Assembly: GCF_024363565.1 (NCBI RefSeq)
Contig: NZ_JAJEKE010000017.1
Location: forward strand, 39,453 to 103,452
From: Lutispora saccharofermentans
GTDB taxonomy: Bacteria > Bacillota > Clostridia > Lutisporales > Lutisporaceae
Length of the DNA stretch: 64,000 nt
Reading direction: 5' to 3'
The notes under the pieces were generated by a model. The model was not told where the DNA came from and did no database searches. It saw nothing but the letters and a program-made list of their open reading frames with translations. Shown here piece by piece: positions 26,413 to 34,835 of this stretch. The position numbers were made by a program, and so were the translations under genes. Within the stretch, counting starts at the first letter, position 1. Every line of letters starts with the position of its first letter.

Positions 26413-27618
26413 ATGCCGATAATAGTACAAAAATACGGTGGCAGTTCAATAGAAAGCATTGAAAAGATAAGAAATGTAGCCAAAAGGATCAGCGAATGCA
26501 GGAAAAAGGGATTTGATTTGGTAGTAGTGGTATCGGCAATGGGAAAAACCACAGATTATCTCATAGATATGGCACATCAAGTCAGCAGCAAACCCAAAAA
26601 GAGAGAAATGGATGTTCTTATGTCGACTGGAGAACAGGTCTCCATATCACTCCTCTCTATTGCACTTAATGATATTGGAATTGCGGCGGTATCCTACACG
26701 GGGCCTCAATTAGGGATAAAAACAGAAGGATACCATACGAAATCCAGAATATCTGAAATTGATAAAGAGGTTATTCTAAGTGAAATCAACAGAGGGAAGG
26801 TAGTAATAGTAGCCGGTTTTCAAGGAGTAAATGAAAAAAATGAAATAACTACCTTGGGAAGAGGCGGTTCTGACACGACTGCTGTGGCAATCGCGGCTAA
26901 GCTTGAATGCCCCTGCGAAATATATACTGATGTGGATGGCGTATATACCGTAGATCCAAGATTATACCCTTCAGCGCGAAAACTGGAATCCATAAGTTAT
27001 GATGAGATGTTGGAGCTGGCCAGCTCTGGTGCCGGAGTATTACACACCCGCTCTATCGAGCTGGCTGAGATATACAATGTACCTCTGACAGTAGCTTTAA
27101 ATACAGGAGATATTAAAGGAACAATAATTAAGGAGTTGGATGAAACGATGGAGAAAACAGCAATTACAGGTCTTGCTGTAGACAATAGCGAATCAATGAT
27201 CACTTTAAACGGAGTACCGCATGATATAAAAATTATTGCAGATATTTTTGCCAAGATAGCGGAATTAGATATAAATATAGATATGATAAGCCAGACAACT
27301 CCAATCAACAAGCTTGTCAGCATTTCATTTACGCTTCCGAAAATAGATCTGCCGCAAGCGATTAATATTCTTGAACAATATAAAGAAAAAATATTTACTT
27401 TCAGCTATGATACATTTGATAATATATCCAAACTTACAGTGATAGGCATAGGCATGAAAAGCCAATCAGGTGTAGCTTCAAAAATGTTTAATATTCTGGC
27501 TGAAAATGATATATCAGTGCATATTATTACTACTTCAGAGATAAAAATATCATATGTAATAAATCCTGAAGATCAGCAAAAAGCCATAGAAGCAGTTGCA
27601 CGAGAATATAATCTATAA
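26413..27618 (+). CDS. lysC: Aspartate kinase
   Basis: 401 residues. Phosphorylates aspartate, first step of the pathway. Kinase domain 1-240 with VQKYGGSSIES (ATP/aspartate site, usually KFGGTS), GRGGSDTTAVA and CEIYTDVDGVYTVDP; two C-terminal ACT domains (about 265-400) for allosteric control, likely by lysine and threonine. Last gene of the operon; its natural terminator, 10 bases downstream, is split by an IS element. Confidence 0.97.
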   Translation: MPIIVQKYGGSSIESIEKIRNVAKRISECRKKGFDLVVVVSAMGKTTDYLIDMAHQVSSKPKKREMDVLMSTGEQVSISLLSIALNDIGIAAVSYTGPQLGIKTEGYHTKSRISEIDKEVILSEINRGKVVIVAGFQGVNEKNEITTLGRGGSDTTAVAIAAKLECPCEIYTDVDGVYTVDPRLYPSARKLESISYDEMLELASSGAGVLHTRSIELAEIYNVPLTVALNTGDIKGTIIKELDETMEKTAITGLAVDNSESMITLNGVPHDIKIIADIFAKIAELDINIDMISQTTPINKLVSISFTLPKIDLPQAINILEQYKEKIFTFSYDTFDNISKLTVIGIGMKSQSGVASKMFNILAENDISVHIITTSEIKISYVINPEDQQKAIEAVAREYNL

Positions 27619-27627
27619 AAAAAAACG

Positions 27628-29352
27628 GCGTAAACGAGGGCACTGAAAAAGTCCCTTGAGTAAGTTAGTCATTAAGAGCTTGAAAAAGCAGTAATTTACT
27701 GCAATCTCAGGCTCTTTTTGATATAATAGTAGTATGAAAACAGGCGGTGATACTATGATTCAGAATCAACAAGCAATGATATTAAGTCCATATATGGCTC
27801 TATACGATATGGTAGTTCCAAAGGACAATATTTTACGTAAAATCAATGAACTTGTAGACTTTAGTTTCGTATACGAGGAACTTGAAAGCAAATATTGTTT
27901 AGATAATGGACGAGCTGCAATAAGTCCAATAAGAATGTTCAAATACCTTATGCTAAAGGCAATTTATGATCTTTCAGATGTAGATATTGTTGAACGCTCA
28001 AAATATGATATGTCATTTAAATATTTTTTAGATATGGCACCAGAAGATCCTGTAATAGAACCCAGCTCCCTTACAAAATTCAGAAAACTACGTTTGCAGG
28101 ATGTTAATTTGTTGGATTTGCTGATTGAAAAAACTGTGGGAATTGCCATTGAAAATGGGATAATTAAAAGTAAATCCATAATTGTTGATTCTACACATAC
28201 TAAGGCTAGATATAATCAAAAGACTCCGAGGGAAGTTCTTTTGGATTATTCCAAGAACCTACGTAAAGCAGTTTACAGAATTGATGAAAGTCTTAAAAGT
28301 ATCATGCCTGCTAAAGTAAATAATGGCGTTCTTGAAGATGAAATAGAATACTGCAAGAAATTGATCAAAGCAGTAAGAGCAGATGAAGTTTTATCAAATT
28401 ATCCTGATGTAAAAGAAAAAATTAATATACTTGAAGAAACCATTGAAGACGACTTAGAAAAGCTTGCACTTTCAAAGGATGAAGATGCAAAGATTGGTCA
28501 CAAAACCTATGATACATCCTTCTTCGGCTACAAGACACATATTGCTATGACTGAGGAGAGAATTATCACAGCTGCAACTGTTACATCTGGAGAAAAGCAT
28601 GATGGTAAGCAATTGCAAGAATTAGTAGAAAAGAGCGAGGCAGCAGGGATAGAAGTTGAAAATATTATTGGTGATGCTGCATATTCAGAGAAAGAAAATT
28701 TAGAGTATGCAAAAAAAGAAAATATTAATCTTATAGCTAAATTAAGCAAAACAGTTAGCCATGGGAACAAACGTGAATCTCATGATTTTGAATATAATAA
28801 AGATGCTGATATGTACGTCTGCAAGGCAGGTCATATGAGTATCAAAAAAACAAGTACAAGACCTAAAAAGCATGCAAAAGATGGACAGGGAACTGTAGAA
28901 TCATATTTTTTTGATGTTGAGAAATGCAAGCACTGCCCATATAAAGAAGGGTGCTATAAAGACGATGCAAAGACAAAATCCTATTCGGTATCAATCAAAA
29001 CAAATACTCACCAAGAGCATATAGACTTTCAAGAAAGTGAGTATTTTAAAGAAAAATCTAAGGAACGTTATAAAATTGAGGCAAAGAACAGCGAACTCAA
29101 GCACAGGCATGGCTATGATGTTGCATCATCGTCAGGTCTAGTAGGCATGGAGTTGCAGGGCGCAGTTACAATATTTGCAGTCAATATGAAACGAATAATA
29201 ACATTATTAGGGTAAAACACCATACCTTTTTCTTAAATAAAGTGATAAAATCCACTATATCCATTAGTGTTTATGGAATATAGTGGATTTTTATATTTTT
29301 GGTTAATTTAAGGTACTAAAAAGTAATAGTTTTTCAGTGCCCTCGCGTAAAC
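27628..29352 (+). mobile_element. IS1182-family insertion sequence with 8-bp target duplication
   Basis: The element proper is 27636-29344 (1709 bp). Its ends are perfect 15-bp inverted repeats (GAGGGCACTGAAAAA at the left, complement at the right). It is flanked by the direct repeat GCGTAAAC at 27628-27635 and 29345-29352. One transposase gene on the plus strand fills it. Inside, an AAGAGC.../GCTCTT hairpin before the transposase and an AAATCCACTATAT/ATATAGTGGATTT terminator at about 29247-29297 insulate it from outside transcription. Intact ends and target duplication argue for recent insertion. Confidence 0.93.
27755..29215 (+). CDS. IS1182-family DDE transposase
   Basis: 486 residues from ATG 27755, preceded by GGCGGTGA; an ATG seven codons upstream is less well placed. 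The N-terminal DUF772-type domain contains FKYLMLKAIYDLSDVDIVERSKYDMSFKYFL in family-typical form. DDE core: aspartate in IIVDSTHTKARY, second aspartate in IIGDAAYSE, and glutamate in KIEAKNSELKHRHGYD. A cysteine cluster (CKHCPYKEGCYKD) sits before the last acidic residue, as in IS1182. The frame is intact, so it may be active. Confidence 0.95.
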   Translation: MIQNQQAMILSPYMALYDMVVPKDNILRKINELVDFSFVYEELESKYCLDNGRAAISPIRMFKYLMLKAIYDLSDVDIVERSKYDMSFKYFLDMAPEDPVIEPSSLTKFRKLRLQDVNLLDLLIEKTVGIAIENGIIKSKSIIVDSTHTKARYNQKTPREVLLDYSKNLRKAVYRIDESLKSIMPAKVNNGVLEDEIEYCKKLIKAVRADEVLSNYPDVKEKINILEETIEDDLEKLALSKDEDAKIGHKTYDTSFFGYKTHIAMTEERIITAATVTSGEKHDGKQLQELVEKSEAAGIEVENIIGDAAYSEKENLEYAKKENINLIAKLSKTVSHGNKRESHDFEYNKDADMYVCKAGHMSIKKTSTRPKKHAKDGQGTVESYFFDVEKCKHCPYKEGCYKDDAKTKSYSVSIKTNTHQEHIDFQESEYFKEKSKERYKIEAKNSELKHRHGYDVASSSGLVGMELQGAVTIFAVNMKRIITLLG

Positions 29353-29361
29353 GCCGTTTTT

Positions 29362-30234
29362 TTAGACTCCCCTTTTACTGAATCCTCTTCCTAATACTTC
29401 TGCAGTATTGCTGACCGCCATAAAAGCTTTTGAATCGATTTCTCTTACTATTTGTTTCAGCTTTGCAAGCTGATTGAGTGTAACAATACAATATATCACT
29501 CTCTTCTTGTTTCCTGTAAAGGCCCCTTCTCCATCCAAGTAAGTCACACCCCTATGAAGCCTCTTTATTATTTCTTTGACAACCTCATCTTCCTTATCAG
29601 AAATAATCATAACTTGTTTCCTTATATCAAAACCCTGCTGCACTTTATCAAGAACCTGAGAAGCTATATACATAGTTATGAGTGTATACAGCGCCGGCTT
29701 TAGCCCATATATAAAAGAAGCTATGGTCACTATAATAAAGTTAATGGTTAGAGAAGTGCTTCCGATATTTATGGACATATATTTTTTTATTATTACGGCT
29801 ATTATGTCTATTCCTCCCTGGGAAGCCCTGTTCCTAAATACGATACCCATGCCAATTCCATTCAGTATTCCTCCATATATGCTGGACAGCATTATATCAT
29901 CGATAATATGCATACCTCTTAGAAAGCTGAATGCATCTATAAAAAATGATAATGAAGACATTCCAATTAGGCTGAGTATGATAAATTCCTTGTCAACAAA
30001 TTTATATCCAAGAAGAAATACAGGTATATTAATAACAAATATAAGCAATCCCGGGCTTATACCGGTTAAATAATTTATTATTAACGCTATACCACTTACT
30101 CCGCCGCTCAATAATTTGTGCGGCATTATAAAAGCATTGAATGAGATGCCGCTTATAGCTCCTCCTAAAAGTATAAACACCATCATTATCAGATATTTAA
30201 ACTTACTGCTGTATAGTCTATCTATATAATTCAT
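29362..30234 (-). CDS. YitT family membrane protein (DUF161/DUF2179)
   Basis: 290 residues. Five or six membrane helices in the first 200 residues (GGAISGISFNAFIMPHKLLSGGVSGIA is the family's repeated GG-rich segment; a second copy NRASQGGIDIIAVII is around 150). A cytoplasmic DUF2179 domain of about 80 residues follows (VMIISDKEDEVVKEIIKRLHRGVTYLDGEGAFTGNKK). Widespread in Firmicutes; function not established. Convergent with the lysC operon. Confidence 0.92.
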   Translation of the reverse strand: MNYIDRLYSSKFKYLIMMVFILLGGAISGISFNAFIMPHKLLSGGVSGIALIINYLTGISPGLLIFVINIPVFLLGYKFVDKEFIILSLIGMSSLSFFIDAFSFLRGMHIIDDIMLSSIYGGILNGIGMGIVFRNRASQGGIDIIAVIIKKYMSINIGSTSLTINFIIVTIASFIYGLKPALYTLITMYIASQVLDKVQQGFDIRKQVMIISDKEDEVVKEIIKRLHRGVTYLDGEGAFTGNKKRVIYCIVTLNQLAKLKQIVREIDSKAFMAVSNTAEVLGRGFSKRGV

Positions 30235-30360
30235 TTATGTACCCCCAAATCTATACATATTATTGCTATCTTACATATCATTATATATACATTTTATAGC
30301 AGCAACAATAGCTAAATGCAATCTTTGCATAAAGCAAGACAAGCATGGTCAAATAATTCC

Positions 30361-30479
30361 CTATAAATGTAAAAAAGGCTTCTGAAGAAGCATTATTTAT
30401 TAAGGAAGCCTTTTTTGAAACGCATTTAACAGAAAGTGTAGATTAAGGAAATTTATACTTTCCTATGCATTATAAAAAA
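30361..30479 (+). repeat. Dispersed repeat family B, copy 2 (119 bp, two hairpins)
   Basis: Same layout and orientation as copy 1 at 23890: hairpin AAAGGCTTC...GAAGCCTTT with a different loop, then the conserved AGAAAGTGTAGATTAAGGAA and ACTTTCCTATGCATTATAAA blocks. It lies between the SSB-like gene (stop at 30501) and the YitT start (30234). In minus-strand reading it could serve as the SSB terminator. The remaining bases 30235-30360 hold nothing recognisable. Confidence 0.83.
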
Positions 30480-30500
30480 GGAACTTGAAGTTCCTTTTAA

Positions 30501-31181
30501 CTATTCATCAATTTCGTCGCAATTTGTGTCAGAATCAGAATATTTAATCTCAGAGGTATTTTTATCCACTATCTCCATTTTAGAAATTGACACTTCATAG
30601 GCTGTCCTTGTCACCACTTCCTCTTCGGCAATCTTCTTTTGATACTCTCTGCTTTGTATCCTTCCCCATACTCTTATCCTGTCGCCGACTTGAAGCTTCT
30701 CTGAGTATCTTGCATTTCTGCCCCATGCTATGCTTGGAATATAATCGGATTTGTTATAAGGACGGTTTACTGCTATAAGCATATCAGTTATTTCCCTTCC
30801 AAATGGGGTAGTTCTATAGATAGGTTTTTTACATATGTAACCGTCAAGGAAAATCTGATTCGGATTTTTTATCTCCTCATCTGATAAGCTTATGCTCCTC
30901 GCAAATATTGTTAATATCAATTTATTGTTTCCATCAATAAACTTATTATAAGACCTAAGCTGACCCTCTACTATAATTTGGATGCCTTGTTCGATATTCA
31001 TACCTATTATCAGCCTTTCAGATATCGTAACCGGCAATTCATCTGATACATCACTGAGTCTAGGTACAATCAAATTTACACTGTAAAAATCCTCACCAAA
31101 CATTTCATGGCTGTATGTCGGTTTCTCTTTCACAATTCCGACAATTGTAACAACATTATTGGATATAACTTTATCAACCAT
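30501..31181 (-). CDS. Tandem-OB-fold single-stranded-DNA-binding-like protein
   Basis: 226 residues (ATG 31181; a GTG four codons upstream is possible). Two OB domains are seen: residues 1-105 (VISNNVVTIVGIVKEKPTYSHEMFGEDFYSVNLIVPR) and 108-205 (NQIFLDGYICKKPIYRTTPFGREITDMLIAVNRPYNKSDYIPSIAWGRNA in form like primosomal/SSB proteins). An acidic tail rich in D/E (SDSDTNCDEIDE) resembles the protein-interaction tail of SSB. Such proteins bind single-stranded DNA; this duplicated form is distinct from the replicative SSB, and its particular role is unknown. Located after the Mur-like gene. Confidence 0.78.
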   Translation of the reverse strand: MVDKVISNNVVTIVGIVKEKPTYSHEMFGEDFYSVNLIVPRLSDVSDELPVTISERLIIGMNIEQGIQIIVEGQLRSYNKFIDGNNKLILTIFARSISLSDEEIKNPNQIFLDGYICKKPIYRTTPFGREITDMLIAVNRPYNKSDYIPSIAWGRNARYSEKLQVGDRIRVWGRIQSREYQKKIAEEEVVTRTAYEVSISKMEIVDKNTSEIKYSDSDTNCDEIDE

Positions 31182-31288
31182 TTTAGCCCCCACTCCTTCC
31201 TTGCTCTTGTGTTCTTCGAATATAATCTACACTATTATTATTCACACACCTAAAATATTATGAATATATTTCTTATTACATAAAATAT

Positions 31289-32638
31289 TTATTTTGCTGA
31301 CATCAATTCAATGATGCTTTGAGATGAATTCATTTCATCACCTCCAAGTATTAAAAGGATGTCTTTATCAGATAAATATTTTATAGAACATCCTATAGCT
31401 TTTGACAATTGATCAAAATATCTGACCTTCACATTCTTAAATATTCCAGGATTTTTATCCTGTACCTCTTGCTTCTCTCCGCATAAAATGTATAATTCTT
31501 TAATATCCAGACTCAGGTTCCATTCATTAATCAAATCTACTAAAAGCTGATTAAATTCTTTACGATATGATGAGAAATCCGGAATAATTACATATAAGCT
31601 TCTGTAATCCAACATTTGAAGCATTTCAAATGCTTCTCTATAATCCCTCTCAGTCAAGCAATAGCTGTCAATAAGGATGAAGTTATCATATTTGATTATG
31701 GAAAAATCTCTGCCTTTATCATCAAATTGATATAAGGTTTCTTTAACGCATTCCATATCTATATCATAGTATAAAGCGCAGCTTATTGCAGATAACGCCG
31801 AATATACTTTGCCGATGCCCAAACCTTTTATAGAAATTGGCACTTCAAATGGCTCAATAATCGAGCCGGATTTACTATAAAATGTTCTTTGCAGACAGTA
31901 ATTAAACTTTGTAATTTCACCATACTCAATGCTGGTAGCAGTAACAGCCGCTTTTTTATTCAATCCATATGTAATAACTATATTTTCAATCTCCCCATCG
32001 ATGGCTTTTAAAATATGCAGGTCATCAATGTTTATAAACAAGGGTTTGCCGGGGGTAAAGCAATACATTCCCTTGTTTTTTACAGGGCTTTCATCTATCA
32101 ATATATAGCAATCATATCTAGGTCTTAACAGAGACTGAAACCTGTTTAATTCATCACTGTAGCTAAAGGGTATTGTAGTCATATTGTTTGAAAGACATAA
32201 AAGCACATAATAAAAAAAATTTTCAGCTATTGAATTGAATTTTTCTGATATTAAAGCATAAGCAAAATCCTTTAATTCTTTTCTTTCACTAGACTTTGAA
32301 AAATGATTTGCAAAAATTTCATCCAAAAGCCTCACCACAAGCTGGCCTTTGCTGCCTCCATAAACCCCGACAATACTCACCTTATCAATAGGTCTTTCAT
32401 ATAAGAGATTCAATAGAGTAAGGTATGTCTCCTCGATATCTTTTACTTGAACAATCGGTATGGATGGATCCGAAACATTCTTGTTTGATATTATAAGTGA
32501 AGCTCCCTTCTTGCTTGCATTATAAATGCCTCTCCTGCTTTTTGAATCCAAATCAATGTAAACCATACCCGGAGCTATCTTAATTGAATCAGACGTCATT
32601 CCCTTATTTCCAAGCCGGTGTCCCAAGTATCCAAACAT
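31289..32638 (-). CDS. Mur-ligase-like protein with degenerate ATP-binding loop
   Basis: 449 residues from the ATG at 32638, 6-8 bases after GGGAG; two ATGs further upstream have no site. The three-domain layout follows MurE/MurF: N-domain (YLGHRLGNKGMTSDSIKIAPG, like the MurE start), central ATPase, C-domain (FILIDSYCLTERDYREAF, ILLILGGDE). MurE-like details include NIVITYGLNKKAAVTATSIEYG. However, the P-loop, expected GTNGKTT, reads GGSKGQL (residues 94-100), and the usual metal/carbamoyl-lysine region is not recognisable. It is probably catalytically dead or altered. It lies between a 64-residue ORF and the SSB-like gene, downstream of pdaB. Confidence 0.75.
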   Translation of the reverse strand: MFGYLGHRLGNKGMTSDSIKIAPGMVYIDLDSKSRRGIYNASKKGASLIISNKNVSDPSIPIVQVKDIEETYLTLLNLLYERPIDKVSIVGVYGGSKGQLVVRLLDEIFANHFSKSSERKELKDFAYALISEKFNSIAENFFYYVLLCLSNNMTTIPFSYSDELNRFQSLLRPRYDCYILIDESPVKNKGMYCFTPGKPLFINIDDLHILKAIDGEIENIVITYGLNKKAAVTATSIEYGEITKFNYCLQRTFYSKSGSIIEPFEVPISIKGLGIGKVYSALSAISCALYYDIDMECVKETLYQFDDKGRDFSIIKYDNFILIDSYCLTERDYREAFEMLQMLDYRSLYVIIPDFSSYRKEFNQLLVDLINEWNLSLDIKELYILCGEKQEVQDKNPGIFKNVKVRYFDQLSKAIGCSIKYLSDKDILLILGGDEMNSSQSIIELMSAK

Positions 32639-32776
32639 ATTATCATCTCCCATATCCATAGTATATATATGGTTAACTTATAATATATTTTTATGTATTT
32701 CTCATGGCTTAGTATTTATTAGTTTAATTATAGCATTAAGAAAGCAGGCATCATTGGTTTTTCATTTTTTATGATA

Positions 32777-32971
32777 TCACTTCTTATTTTTGTCAATCCT
32801 TAAATATTCTTTGGTGAAATAATTCTTCTTGGATAAACGCAAGCTTTTCTCAATTTCTTCTATTCCTTCAGACAAATCATCAATAGCATGAGATATTTTC
32901 ACTGCATTTTCTAATGCATCGGCTAAAATAATCGCCTTTTTTACAGTCTTTTTCAGATCACTCTTGCTCAT
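32777..32971 (-). CDS. Small conserved-looking helical protein, unrecognised
   Basis: 64 residues from ATG 32971, after GGGGAGTGGTAAGA; the longer frame upstream has no site. The sequence (SKSDLKKTVKKAIILADALE..., DDLSEGIEEIEKSLRLSKK) is charged, with heptad-like spacing, suggesting one or two amphipathic helices. Lies between pdaB and the Mur-like gene in the same direction. No function can be given. Confidence 0.55.
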   Translation of the reverse strand: MSKSDLKKTVKKAIILADALENAVKISHAIDDLSEGIEEIEKSLRLSKKNYFTKEYLRIDKNKK

Positions 32972-33022
32972 TCTTACCACTCCCCAAAATATTTGCCCTT
33001 TGTACATTATATTAATACATCC

Positions 33023-33808
33023 TTATTGATTTACACTTTCCTTAAGCTTTATTTGCTTTCCTGTATGATCAATATAATAATTATCCTTATATATCAGTTG
33101 CGATATAGGTACAACTTCATAGCCCATTTTTTGAAGCTTATCCAGTATTATTGGCAGTGCTTCCTTAATATATGTTGCGTTATTGTGGAATAACACTATG
33201 GACCCATTTTTTACTTTCGATATCACTCTGTCGACTATCGCATTGGTACCATAATCTTTATAATCCAACGAATCAACATCCCATTGTATAACATAATAGC
33301 CTAAGTCTTTGGAGACTCTCATAAGTCTATTGTTATAATCACCAAAGGGGGGCCTAAAAAGGTTCACCTTGCTGCCGGTTATTGCCTCTATTTTTTCCGA
33401 TGTGCTCGTCAGCTCTTCCGTGATTTTTTCTTCGCTTAGTTGTGACATCTGCGGATGGCTTGCTGAATGATTACCTATCTCATGCCCCTCTTCGCTTATT
33501 CTTTTTACCATATCAGGATATTTATCAACCCAGAAGGCGACCAGGAAAAAAGTAGTCTTCACATTGTATTCTTTTAATATCTTCAGCAAATCTTCAGTTT
33601 TATCCGATCCCCAGGCGGCATCAAAGCTTATGGCGACCTTCTTTTCTTCCGTATCCACACAATATATTGGTATCATCCTTTCATTGTTCATAAAGGCGCT
33701 GATAGGCCCTCTTTGGAACCCTGCCGTATAGATTGCAGATATAAGCGTCAATGCTACAACTGCTGCACCTATCTTTAGATGTCTTCTGCTTATGAAAAAT
33801 AACTTCAT
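33023..33808 (-). CDS. pdaB: Sporulation polysaccharide deacetylase, PdaB-like
   Basis: 261 residues: an N-terminal membrane anchor (residues 11-30) and a NodB deacetylase domain (about 50-240). Motifs: MT1 SFDAAWGSDKT (Asp pair modified as in PdaB), MT2 HEIGNHSASHPQM with the metal histidines, MT3 FRPPFGDYNN, and IVLFHNN near the end. IPIYCVDTEEKKVAISFDAAWG is diagnostic for the PdaB group, needed in Bacillus for spore maintenance and cortex peptidoglycan. First gene of a minus-strand run. Confidence 0.9.
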   Translation of the reverse strand: MKLFFISRRHLKIGAAVVALTLISAIYTAGFQRGPISAFMNNERMIPIYCVDTEEKKVAISFDAAWGSDKTEDLLKILKEYNVKTTFFLVAFWVDKYPDMVKRISEEGHEIGNHSASHPQMSQLSEEKITEELTSTSEKIEAITGSKVNLFRPPFGDYNNRLMRVSKDLGYYVIQWDVDSLDYKDYGTNAIVDRVISKVKNGSIVLFHNNATYIKEALPIILDKLQKMGYEVVPISQLIYKDNYYIDHTGKQIKLKESVNQ

Positions 33809-34006
33809 ATCAATACCCCCAATTATTAATCATAAAAAATCAAATTATAAAGCTCTCCATAATTAACGCCCCACTTAAATATATGACATAATTAAAGTCC
33901 AATATCCAAGTTTGAACAAATAAATATTGTATTGTTGTATAAAAGCGCAAATATAATTATAATAGAGTTGTTGTGTGTTATAAGTCTTATTGATTGGAGT
34001 GATATA

Positions 34007-34429
34007 ATGAATATAGCCTTTTTTCTAGTAGCAAAATCGGATGTTATCTATTTAAGCCCTAAAAATACTATGAGACAAGCTTTGGAAAAAATGCAGCACC
34101 ATGGATACACTGCTGTTCCTTTAATAGATCATAAAGGCAAATACGTCGGCACTATTACCGAAGGGGACTTGTTATGGAAGCTCAAAAATACCCAAGGGCT
34201 CACATTTGAAAGCACAGACAAAGTATTGCTGGAAGATGTGCCTCAACGAATAAAAAATATTGCAGTAAGAATAAATGCTCATATGGAAGATCTGCTCACC
34301 CTCGCAAGTGCTCAAAACTTTGTCCCTGTAATTGACGATAATAACATATTTATCGGGATAATCAGAAGAAGGGAAATAATTGAGTATTTCGCAAAAAACT
34401 ATATTTCAACTATGAAGGATATCAATTAA
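34007..34429 (+). CDS. CBS-domain pair protein
   Basis: 140 residues from ATG 34007, preceded by TTGGAGTGATATA; the frame upstream has no site. Two CBS motifs, residues about 5-60 (VIYLSPKNTMRQALEKMQHHGYTAVPLIDHKGKYVGTITEGDL) and 75-132 (FVPVIDDNNIFIGIIRRREIIEYF), make one Bateman module that would bind an adenine nucleotide. No effector domain is fused. Similar to YkuL-type stand-alone CBS proteins. Monocistronic, followed by an SASP gene on the same strand. Confidence 0.87.
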   Translation: MNIAFFLVAKSDVIYLSPKNTMRQALEKMQHHGYTAVPLIDHKGKYVGTITEGDLLWKLKNTQGLTFESTDKVLLEDVPQRIKNIAVRINAHMEDLLTLASAQNFVPVIDDNNIFIGIIRRREIIEYFAKNYISTMKDIN

Positions 34430-34608
34430 TCTTTCCGGTTAATTTTATTGCTTATGTTACAGTGACTGGTGTTGTAAGGCAACAATATATCGAACTGACA
34501 CTACACGAAAAGGTAATATTTTCATGATTATTATATAGCAATATAATCAAAATAATACTAAATAGATTAATCTTGCTATAAAAATAAATTATCTTGGAGG
34601 TGTAAATA

Positions 34609-34782
34609 ATGGGCAATAATATAAAAAATGCTCGAAATAGATTCAAGGAAGAGGTAGCTACTCAACTAGGGATTAATTTAAAGCCAGGAGACAATGGAAA
34701 CCTTTCGGCAAGAGATGCAGGCAGGATCGGCGGCGAAATGGTCAGAAGAATGATAAGATCCTATGAAGAGAGACTTAAATAG
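34609..34782 (+). CDS. Alpha/beta-type small acid-soluble spore protein (57 aa)
   Basis: 57 residues, ATG 34609 after TTGGAGGTG. Sequence blocks EEVATQLGINLK and SARDAGRIGGEMVRRMI are the two conserved SASP segments: the first contains the germination-protease cleavage region and the second the DNA-contact helix. Coats spore DNA in the forespore. Slightly shorter than usual (60-75). A terminator follows 15 bases after the stop. Confidence 0.95.
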   Translation: MGNNIKNARNRFKEEVATQLGINLKPGDNGNLSARDAGRIGGEMVRRMIRSYEERLK

Positions 34783-34796
34783 TTAACAGCTGAGAC

Positions 34797-34835
34797 AGAA
34801 AAACCTGATGGAGATGATTCCATCAGGTTTTTTTA
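34797..34835. terminator. Bidirectional terminator between SASP and deacetylase genes
   Basis: AAAAACCTGATGGA-GATGAT-TCCATCAGGTTTTTTT: an 11-bp stem with A/T runs on both sides, between convergent genes. Confidence 0.9.

Larger units (their letters stand above)
27619..29364. terminator. Bidirectional terminator of lysC/yitT split by the IS element
   Basis: Joining the two flanks and removing one GCGTAAAC copy restores AACGGCG-TAAA-CGCCGTT with A-run on the left and T-run on the right, a perfect terminator serving both the lysC and the convergent YitT gene. The two halves now lie 1.7 kb apart on either side of the IS. Confidence 0.88.

Noticed and set aside
23890..30479. Repeat B as a short CRISPR array
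   Set aside because: Only two copies 6.5 kb apart, no regular spacers, no cas genes.
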